Positions 1 to 4,841 of a stretch of 5,760 bases of DNA are shown in pieces. The DNA lies in the NCBI GenBank assembly GCA_024636575.1, contig JAGXGU010000145.1:1-5760 (forward strand). Reading direction: 5' to 3'. The translations under genes and the position numbers were made by a program. The stretch is from Altererythrobacter sp. (GTDB lineage Bacteria; Pseudomonadota; Alphaproteobacteria; Sphingomonadales; Sphingomonadaceae). Positions within the stretch are counted from its first letter, which is position 1, and every line of letters starts with the position of its first letter. The notes under the pieces are model-generated. The model had not been told where the DNA came from and made no database searches. It saw only the letters and a program-made list of their open reading frames with translations.

Positions 1-308
1 CCCTTGGTCACGCCATGTTCCAGCCCGCGCGTCGCGAGCAATTGCATACCCACGCAGATCCCGAGGAACGGCACCCCGCCGCCGCGCACCCGCTCGTCCA
101 GCGCATCGACCATGCCGTCAATCGCCCGCAAGCCTTTCGCACAGGCCCCGAACGAACCAACGCCCGGCAGCACGATCCTGTCGGCAGCTCGCACGACTGC
201 CGGATCGGCGGTGACCTTCACCCCGGTCGCCCCCGCCGCTTTCAGCGCATTGTGGACCGAATGGAGATTGCCTGCGCCGTAATCGACCAGGGCAATTGTC
301 TCAGCCAC
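1..308 (-). CDS. hisH: Imidazole glycerol phosphate synthase, glutaminase subunit HisH (partial, N-terminal half)
   Basis: HisH is the class I glutamine amidotransferase subunit that makes ammonia from glutamine and passes it to HisF, which forms imidazole glycerol phosphate in cytoplasmic histidine biosynthesis. The first 102 residues are visible. They include the N-terminal strand ALVDYGAGNLHSV (6-18), LPGVGSFG (47-54) and the nucleophile elbow GICVGMQLL, with the catalytic Cys at residue 85. The rest, including the His and Glu of the triad, lies beyond the left edge; the family is about 200 residues long. The start is GTG at 306-308. It is chosen because it places the usual N-terminus directly before the first strand and has an AAGGG ribosome site 8 bases upstream. 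The gene overlaps the end of hisB by 8 bases, which suggests translational coupling within a his operon. The family call is very secure. Confidence 0.95.
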   Translation of the reverse strand, partial: MAETIALVDYGAGNLHSVHNALKAAGATGVKVTADPAVVRAADRIVLPGVGSFGACAKGLRAIDGMVDALDERVRGGGVPFLGICVGMQLLATRGLEHGVTK

Positions 309-894
309 CTAACTGGCCCTTGGTGGACGGAACCGCGTTTCCTTTGCGCGGATCAAGCTCCACCGCGCTGCGCATCGCCCGGGCAAAGCCTTTGTAGATC
401 GATTCGCAGATATGGTGGTTGTTCTGGCCGTAAATCAGCTCGACATGAAGCGTGATCCCGGCGGCCTGCGCCACGGAATGGAACCAGTGTTCGATCAGTT
501 CGGTATCCCATTCGCCGAGTTTTTCCTGGCTGAAGCCCGCGCGCCATACCAGAAATGGGCGGCCCGAAATATCCAGCGCCACGCGCGACAGAGTCTCGTC
601 CATCGGCGAATAGACATTGCCGTACCGGCCGATCCCGGCCTTGTCGCCCATTGCTTGCGCCAGCGCCTGTCCCAGCGCAATCGCGCTGTCTTCGGTGGTG
701 TGATGCTGATCTATATGCAGGTCGCCATCCACCTTCATCACCACATCGATCAGCGAATGGCGGGAAAATTGTTCCACCATGTGATCGAGAAATCCGATCC
801 CGGTGGAAATGTCATAACTGCCCGTCCCATCGAGATTGACCTCGATATGGATCTTGGTTTCGGTCGTATTCCGGACGATTTTGGCGGTGCGCAT
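301..894 (-). CDS. hisB: Imidazoleglycerol-phosphate dehydratase, monofunctional
   Basis: HisB dehydrates imidazole glycerol phosphate to imidazole acetol phosphate, a late step of histidine synthesis. It is a Mn-dependent cytoplasmic enzyme that forms a 24-mer in characterised members. The 197-residue protein is the full length for the single-domain form; there is no histidinol-phosphatase domain as in the E. coli fusion. Visible family motifs are GIGFLDHM (32-39), the metal-binding HHTTED (64-69), GRPFLVWRAGF (111-121), EHWFHS (135-140) and the second metal-binding segment NNHHICES (158-165). An N-terminal RNTTETKI (8-15) is also typical. The ATG at 892-894 has no clear ribosome site upstream, so a leaderless or weakly led transcript is possible. 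hisH follows with an 8-base overlap. The order hisB-hisH, divergent from sspB, matches what I recall of sphingomonad genomes, but I could not check this here. Confidence 0.98.
   Translation of the reverse strand: MRTAKIVRNTTETKIHIEVNLDGTGSYDISTGIGFLDHMVEQFSRHSLIDVVMKVDGDLHIDQHHTTEDSAIALGQALAQAMGDKAGIGRYGNVYSPMDETLSRVALDISGRPFLVWRAGFSQEKLGEWDTELIEHWFHSVAQAAGITLHVELIYGQNNHHICESIYKGFARAMRSAVELDPRKGNAVPSTKGQLGG
317..321 (-). promoter_or_regulatory. Ribosome binding site for hisH, inside hisB
   Basis: AAGGG on the minus strand lies 8 bases before the GTG start of hisH and within the last codons of hisB. It supports the non-ATG start and coupled translation of the two genes. Confidence 0.6.
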
Positions 895-1021
895 GGGTGC
901 GCGCTATACGCAAGGATGGAGTCGGCGCAACCTAAGACAGCGCCACGCATGCCAGCTTTCCGTCAATTACGGAGCTTTCCGTCTTGACCACGGCGCTTCC
1001 CGTCGCCACCTAACAACCGAT
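895..1021. promoter_or_regulatory. Divergent intergenic region between hisB and sspB
   Basis: These 127 bases must hold the promoters for both genes. For hisB, the minus strand has TTGCGC (925-930) and TATAGC (903-908) with a 16-base spacer. Initiation there would fall almost on the ATG, consistent with the missing ribosome site. For sspB, TTGACC (984-989) is a fair -35 box, but no good -10 follows at normal spacing. An 11-base direct repeat also lies here and is listed separately. These are visual matches to consensus only and could be chance. Confidence 0.3.
954..983. repeat. Short direct repeat upstream of sspB (possible operator)
   Basis: The 11-mer AGCTTTCCGTC occurs at 954-964 and again at 973-983. 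The 8-base spacer AATTACGG overlaps an imperfect palindrome, CCGTCAATTACGG (960-972). The repeat starts are 19 bases apart, close to two helical turns, so both copies face nearly the same side of the DNA. The second copy abuts the TTGACC box. This spacing suits a dimeric regulator, but the regulator is unknown and the repeat may be accidental. Confidence 0.5.
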
Positions 1022-1525
1022 ATGAGTGATGACGCGCCCGATAGCCTGATACCTTACGATGAAATCGTGCAGGAGGCCCTGCGCGCCGTGGTTGGCCGGG
1101 TGCTGGGCGAAATCCAGACAAACGGCAGCACGCTGCCGGGTAACCACCATTTTTACATCACCTTCAAAACCGGCGCGCCCGGGGTTTCCATCCCGCAGCA
1201 TCTGCGGGAGCGGTTTCCTGATGAAATGACCATTGTCTTGCAGAACAAGTTCTGGGATCTGGGCGTGGACGAAACTGGTTTTACCGTCGGCCTCAGCTTC
1301 AACCAGATGCCGTCCAAACTGGATATTCCCTTCGCGGCGATCACCGCCTTTGTCGATCCGGCAGTCGATTTCGGGCTGCAGTTCCAGGCCACAGTGGCCG
1401 ACATGGCACCCGAAATGCACGATGATGCCGAAAATGATGCGCCGGGGCCGGGTGGCGGAGAAGCCGCCGAACCGGTTGAAGATGGCTCTAACGTGGTCAC
1501 CGTAGACTTTGGCCGCAAGAAATAA
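1022..1525 (+). CDS. sspB: SspB-type adaptor for ClpXP, alphaproteobacterial form
   Basis: SspB tethers ssrA-tagged and some other substrates to the ClpX unfoldase and so speeds their degradation by ClpXP. The 167-residue protein has the expected three parts. The folded substrate-binding domain covers about residues 10-130 and includes HHFYITFKTGAPGVS (42-56), FPDEMTIVLQNKFWDL (65-80) and IPFAAITAFVDPAVDFGLQF (102-121). An acidic, Gly/Pro/Ala-rich linker follows (about 131-156). A short C-terminal motif, VVTVDFGRKK (158-167), corresponds to the ClpX-binding (XB) tail. The ATG at 1022 is preferred because the next in-frame starts upstream would add a 62-residue tail of unlikely composition that runs into hisB. 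The Shine-Dalgarno signal is poor. The gene starts a plus-strand run and is divergent from hisB. The C-terminal tail with RKK is a good match to alphaproteobacterial SspB from memory. Confidence 0.92.
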   Translation: MSDDAPDSLIPYDEIVQEALRAVVGRVLGEIQTNGSTLPGNHHFYITFKTGAPGVSIPQHLRERFPDEMTIVLQNKFWDLGVDETGFTVGLSFNQMPSKLDIPFAAITAFVDPAVDFGLQFQATVADMAPEMHDDAENDAPGPGGGEAAEPVEDGSNVVTVDFGRKK

Positions 1526-1595
1526 TTGCGCACTGCGCGGTCCGGTTAGGGTCCGCTTGGCCTGGATCCTGAAGGCATAGTCGGGGGCAAATATT

Positions 1596-2003
1596 ATGGC
1601 GAAGAAACCAACCAAGGTAAATCCGGCCAAACCGCCGGAGAAGGCGGCGGATCAATCCGATCTGCCGCAGGATACCGCCAGGGAAATCGTGGGCCTCGGC
1701 GCAAATCTGATCGTGAGCGAGATCGTGCTGCGCGCCTTGGGCCGAATGACACGCCGATCCCTGGAAAAAGCGGTCGCCCGCCGCCACTATGGTCCGGCAA
1801 AGGCAAAGGCGATCGTGGAAGACCGCGGTTTCCTGCACACAGTTGCGGCCCATGGCGTGACCAAGCTTGCCACAAGGTCCGTCCCGGGCGCATTGCTGGT
1901 TGGCGGTGGATTACTGGCAAAAACGCTGTACGACCGGGGAACCGCCAAGCGCAAATCGCGAAGGAACCTGAAAAGCCTGCCGGGGCCCAAATCCGAAGAT
2001 TAA
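1596..2003 (+). CDS. Small basic conserved-looking protein of unknown function
   Basis: I do not recognise this 135-residue protein as a named family. It opens with a Lys/Pro-rich, probably disordered segment (1-25). A helical amphipathic stretch, AREIVGLGANLIVSEIVLRAL, follows (28-48), then a basic region with TRRSLEKAVARRHYG (52-66). A Gly-rich hydrophobic segment, VPGALLVGGGLLAKTLYDRG (96-115), is long enough for one weak membrane span or a membrane-associated helix. The C-terminus is strongly basic (118-127). There is no signal peptide, and no catalytic motif can be seen. The ATG at 1596 is preceded by GGGGG about 8 bases upstream, a modest ribosome site. It lies 70 bases after sspB and 59 bases before gmk on the same strand, so it may be co-transcribed. 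Codon use resembles its neighbours, so it is probably a real gene; nucleic-acid or membrane binding is only a guess from its charge. Confidence 0.82.
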   Translation: MAKKPTKVNPAKPPEKAADQSDLPQDTAREIVGLGANLIVSEIVLRALGRMTRRSLEKAVARRHYGPAKAKAIVEDRGFLHTVAAHGVTKLATRSVPGALLVGGGLLAKTLYDRGTAKRKSRRNLKSLPGPKSED

Positions 2004-2062
2004 GGGCCACGCTTTTCAGCAGCAGACTTGATTTTCCCGGCAACCTCGGCCCATGAGCGGTC

Positions 2063-2728
2063 ATGACAGATTTATCCCCTTCCGCCTCGGCAGATGTTTC
2101 GCCCGATACCCTGCAACGCCGGGGGTTGATGTTCATCCTGTCCTCCCCTTCCGGCGTGGGCAAAACCACGATCGCGCGTCGTATTCTGGCGGGGGACGGA
2201 CAGATTCGCCTGTCAATATCCTATACCACCCGGCCAATCCGGCCCGGCGAGGTCCACGGCCGCGATTATTTTTTCGTTGATCAGGACGATTTCCGGCGGA
2301 AAGTCGAAGCAGGCGAGTTCCTCGAATGGGCAGAAGTTTTCGGCCATTTGTACGGCACGCCCAAGGCTGAAATCAAAGCAGGGCTGAAAGCCGGACAGGA
2401 TTATCTGTTCGATATCGACTGGCAGGGCACCCAGCAATTATACCAGCGTATGGAAGTGGACGTGGTCCGCGTGTTCCTGTTGCCGCCCAGCATTGACGAG
2501 CTGCAACGGCGGCTATCCTCCCGCGGCACCGACAGCGCCCAAGTGGTCGCCGACCGGATGGCCCGCGCTCGGTCGGAAATCAGCCATTGGGACGGCTATG
2601 ATTATGTCGTGGTCAACGATGATATCGACGCCTGTTTCGCCAAGGTTACCGGCATCCTGCATTCCGAACGCATGCGCCGCGCGCGGCAAACCGGGCTGGT
2701 CGATTTCGTGCGGAAGTTGATGGCGTAA
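2063..2728 (+). CDS. gmk: Guanylate kinase
   Basis: Guanylate kinase phosphorylates GMP (or dGMP) to GDP with ATP in the cytoplasm, an essential step of guanine nucleotide supply. The 221-residue protein carries the P-loop SSPSGVGKTT (27-36), the GMP-binding segments SYTTRPIRPGE (53-63) and GRDYFF (66-71), HLYGTP (95-100) and DIDWQGTQQL (117-126). The LID-type Arg-rich stretch RRLSSRGTDS (149-158) follows. The product is slightly longer than the roughly 207-residue E. coli enzyme because of a polar N-terminal extension of about 20 residues before GLMFILSSPSG. Translation from Met23 (ATG at 2129) would leave too little before the P-loop strand, so 2063 is preferred, though its ribosome site is weak. 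An ATG at 2053 is in another frame. A terminator-like hairpin follows the stop directly. Function is very secure; the exact start is less so. Confidence 0.97.
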   Translation: MTDLSPSASADVSPDTLQRRGLMFILSSPSGVGKTTIARRILAGDGQIRLSISYTTRPIRPGEVHGRDYFFVDQDDFRRKVEAGEFLEWAEVFGHLYGTPKAEIKAGLKAGQDYLFDIDWQGTQQLYQRMEVDVVRVFLLPPSIDELQRRLSSRGTDSAQVVADRMARARSEISHWDGYDYVVVNDDIDACFAKVTGILHSERMRRARQTGLVDFVRKLMA

Positions 2729-2767
2729 ACCTCCCCCCGCAAGCTGAGCCTCGCGGGGGAGGGTTTT
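2729..2767. terminator. Bidirectional intrinsic terminator between gmk and the SDR gene
   Basis: A GC-rich inverted repeat lies between two convergent genes. Bases 2734-2740 (CCCCCGC) pair with 2753-2759 (GCGGGGG). After a one-base bulge at 2733, CCT (2730-2732) pairs with AGG (2760-2762). The loop is about 12 bases. TTTT follows at 2764-2767 on the plus strand, and AAA precedes the stem at 2727-2729, giving a short T run on the minus strand. It begins right after the gmk stop and ends three bases before the SDR stop, so it probably ends transcription from both sides. The T tracts are short, so efficiency is uncertain. Confidence 0.75.
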
Positions 2768-2770
2768 GAC

Positions 2771-3568
2771 TTACGGCTGCGCGAAATGGCTCGGCAGCAG
2801 GGCGTTCACCACGCCGCCGTCTATGGTCAGCGTATCCCCGATGACATAGTCTCCGGCCCGGCTGGCGAGATAGACCGCGCCTGCCGCCATATCTTCTGCA
2901 TTGCCGACCCGCTTGGCCGGGATTCCTGCTGCCGCAGCATCTTCATGATCGCGCGCCGCACGGTTCATCGCGCTGGGAAATGCACCAGGAGCGATCGAGG
3001 TAACGATGATGTTTTCCGGCACGAGTTCTGCAGCCAGACGGCGCGTCAACTGGATCACCGCAGCCTTGGATGCCTGATACGGATATGTCGGCCATGGGTT
3101 GATCCGCTGGCCATCGATACTCGAGATATTGATAACCTTGGCTGGCCGATCCGCGCTTGCGGCGGCTTTCAGCAAGCCATGCAATTTTTGTGTCAGGAAG
3201 AACGGGGTCTTGACGTTGAGATCCATCGTCCGGTCCCAGCCCGCTTCGCTGAATTCGTCGAATGGCTGGCCCCAGGCAGCGCCGGCATTGTTGACCAGAA
3301 TATCCAGCTTGTCTTCCCGTTCCGCAATCTGGTCAGCCAAACGCTGGATGCCTTCCAGGCTGGATAGATCACCCGGCAGGCCGATGACCTTGTCACCGAA
3401 TTCCTCGATAGTGGCATTGATTTCATCGACCTTGCGCGCAGTGATATACACTTTCGCGCAGCCCGCCGCGAGGAAGCCTTCCACGATCATCTTGCCGATC
3501 CCGCGGGACCCGCCGGTGACGAGCGCAACGCGCCCTTCGAGGCTGAACAGTTTGCCGATATCCATCAT
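2771..3568 (-). CDS. Short-chain dehydrogenase/reductase, RhlG-like
   Basis: This is a classical NAD(P)H-dependent SDR of 265 residues, full length for the family. It shows the Rossmann cofactor loop TGGSRGIG (18-25) and NNAG (93-96). The tetrad residues are Asn118 (in DLNVK), Ser150 (in INISS), Tyr164 and Lys168 (in YPYQASK). The IAPGAFPSAMNRAA segment (192-205) and the C-terminal TIDGG (248-252) also fit. An Arg at position 22 and another at 45 would suit NADP(H), by inference. Several segments resemble Pseudomonas RhlG (for example LVNNAG-xxWG and APG-xFPS), so it groups with that family by eye. A role in reducing or oxidising a hydroxy/keto acyl intermediate is an inference from the adjacent acyl-CoA dehydrogenase gene, which ends only 17 bases upstream. 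It is the last gene of the minus-strand cluster. Two ATGs are adjacent at the start; the first is given. Confidence 0.92.
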   Translation of the reverse strand: MMDIGKLFSLEGRVALVTGGSRGIGKMIVEGFLAAGCAKVYITARKVDEINATIEEFGDKVIGLPGDLSSLEGIQRLADQIAEREDKLDILVNNAGAAWGQPFDEFSEAGWDRTMDLNVKTPFFLTQKLHGLLKAAASADRPAKVINISSIDGQRINPWPTYPYQASKAAVIQLTRRLAAELVPENIIVTSIAPGAFPSAMNRAARDHEDAAAAGIPAKRVGNAEDMAAGAVYLASRAGDYVIGDTLTIDGGVVNALLPSHFAQP

Positions 3569-3573
3569 TTCTT

Positions 3574-3578
3574 CTCCT
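3574..3578 (-). promoter_or_regulatory. Strong Shine-Dalgarno site for the SDR gene
   Basis: AGGAG on the minus strand lies 5 bases before the ATG at 3566-3568 and 8 bases before a second in-frame ATG at 3563-3565. Both starts are usable, so the protein may begin MMD or MD. This is the best ribosome site in the window. It lies in the 17-base gap after the upstream acyl-CoA dehydrogenase gene. Confidence 0.75.
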
Positions 3579-3585
3579 GAAAGCC

Positions 3586-4725
3586 TTAATAGCCGCTGAT
3601 CTGCGCAACCCGTTCGGCGTGATAATATACATCGCCGAGGAATTCCTGCAGCGCGCGGTCGCGCTTCATGTACAGTCCGATATCATATTCGTCGGTCATC
3701 CCGATCCCGCCGTGCATCTGGACACCTTCGCGCACTGCCAGGCCGGCTGTCTGGCCAACCTTGGCCTTGGCCACCGATACCATCAACGCCGCGCCGGGGG
3801 CATCGGCATCGAGCAATTGCTGCGCCTTGATCACCGCCGCGCGGGATATCTCGACTTCGGAATAAAGATGCGCGGCGCGGTGCTGCAGCGCCTGGAATTC
3901 GCCGATCAATTTGCCGAACTGCTTGCGCTGCTTGAGGTAATCGACGGTCATGTCCATCGCGCCCTGGGCCACCCCGACACCCTCCGCCGCGGCGCCGATG
4001 CGGCCGGCGTTGAGCATCCGGTTCAGGATCTCGCGCCCGCCGTCGACTTCGCCGATGACTGCGCCGCCATCCAGTTCGACCCCGTCCAGCACCATATGGG
4101 TAGCGACCGAACTATCGACCAGGCGCACCGCATCTTGGCTCAAACCGGAAACATCCCGGGGAACAGCAAACAGAGTGATCCCGTCGGCATCTGCGTCCGA
4201 ACCCGATGTGCGGGCGGCCACGATGATCATGTCCGCACTGGCGCCGTGAATGACGAAATCCTTCTTGCCCGACAGTTTGAAGCCATTGCCCGATTTTTCG
4301 GCCCTGGTCGTGATCCGCTCGGGCCGATGCTTGGTGCCTTCATCGATCGCGACGGCAAACACGCTGTCACCGGTCAGCAGCCCAGGCAGATAGCGCCCGC
4401 GCAGATCATCGCTGCCCAGTCCCAGCGCTGTCGCCGCCAGCACGGAACTGGTCAGGAACGGGGAGGGTGTGAGATTGCGGCCGATTTCCTCCAGCACGAT
4501 CCCGGCTTCGACATGGCCCATGCCCAGCCCGCCATCATCTTCCGACACCAGTATCCCGGTGAAGCCCATTTCGCCGAACTGTTTCCACAATTCATGGCCG
4601 AACCCGTCCTTGCAGCCGGTATCCCGCCAGTGGCGCAGCTGCTTCTTGATCGCGCCTTCTTCGGCCATGAACTGGCTGGCACTATCGGCCAGCATGGTCT
4701 GATCATCGTCGTAATACAGTGGCAT
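3586..4725 (-). CDS. Acyl-CoA dehydrogenase family protein, probable non-catalytic partner subunit
   Basis: The 379-residue protein has the acyl-CoA dehydrogenase fold in order. The N-terminal helical domain runs to about residue 115, with the family segment EDDGGLGMGHVEAGIVLEEIGR (62-83, partly typical). The middle beta domain spans about 120-225 and the C-terminal helical domain about 230-379. The C-terminal domain keeps RKQFG (267-271), FQALQH (277-282) and QMHGGIGMTDEYD (336-348), which in homotetrameric enzymes reach over to the neighbouring subunit's FAD. The usual flavin/substrate loop (TEPxxGSD) is replaced by AIDEGTKHRP (126-135). No Glu stands at either known catalytic-base position: the MCAD-type site reads FLGDV (362-366) and the IVD-type site reads LNAGRI (238-243). 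It probably works with the dehydrogenase encoded just upstream. The ATG at 4723-4725 has AGAGGA 8 bases before it. The SDR gene follows after 17 bases. Confidence 0.92.
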   Translation of the reverse strand: MPLYYDDDQTMLADSASQFMAEEGAIKKQLRHWRDTGCKDGFGHELWKQFGEMGFTGILVSEDDGGLGMGHVEAGIVLEEIGRNLTPSPFLTSSVLAATALGLGSDDLRGRYLPGLLTGDSVFAVAIDEGTKHRPERITTRAEKSGNGFKLSGKKDFVIHGASADMIIVAARTSGSDADADGITLFAVPRDVSGLSQDAVRLVDSSVATHMVLDGVELDGGAVIGEVDGGREILNRMLNAGRIGAAAEGVGVAQGAMDMTVDYLKQRKQFGKLIGEFQALQHRAAHLYSEVEISRAAVIKAQQLLDADAPGAALMVSVAKAKVGQTAGLAVREGVQMHGGIGMTDEYDIGLYMKRDRALQEFLGDVYYHAERVAQISGY

Positions 4726-4751
4726 GTGAGCCGTCCTCTCGTAATTCTAAT

Positions 4752-4833
4752 CCGTCATCCAAGCGTAAGCCGGGATCTGGCTATTCCAGGTTGTAACAGG
4801 TGGCACGCGGTCCCAGCTTTCGCTGGGGCGACG
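4752..4833. repeat. REP-like palindromic repeat pair between the two acyl-CoA dehydrogenase genes
   Basis: Two related arms lie in opposite orientation, at 4753-4780 and 4806-4833. The left arm and the reverse complement of the right arm agree at 20 of 28 positions by my count. The right arm forms a clean hairpin, CCCAGC-TTTC-GCTGGG (4812-4827), extended by two further pairs. The left arm is a decayed version around AAGCGTAAGC. A third small stem, CTGG-CTATT-CCAG (4777-4789), lies between them. Both arms resemble the widely dispersed proteobacterial element whose shadow translation reads like PAFAGMT; here the strands read PAYAWMTD and PAFAGAT. Such elements are non-coding, often sit just after genes and may be spread by REP-associated transposases. 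Membership of that family is from memory. Confidence 0.7.
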
Positions 4834-4841
4834 ATCAAGTG

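Noticed and set aside
412..987. A 191-codon plus-strand frame opposite hisB
   Set aside because: hisB on the other strand is unmistakable. This frame lacks a ribosome site and any motif, and continues into the divergent promoter region.
836..1021. A longer N-terminus for SspB from an upstream in-frame ATG
   Set aside because: The extra 62 residues overlap the hisB start and look like shadow translation. The family N-terminus fits the ATG at 1022.
1526..1595. Possible terminator or promoter after sspB, with a GCGC-ACT-GCGC hairpin at 1528-1538
   Set aside because: The stem is only four pairs and no T tract follows. No convincing -35/-10 pair is seen, so read-through to the next gene is equally likely.
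2053..2280. A 75-codon plus-strand frame starting 10 bases before gmk
   Set aside because: It overlaps gmk in another frame across the P-loop coding region and shows no motif.
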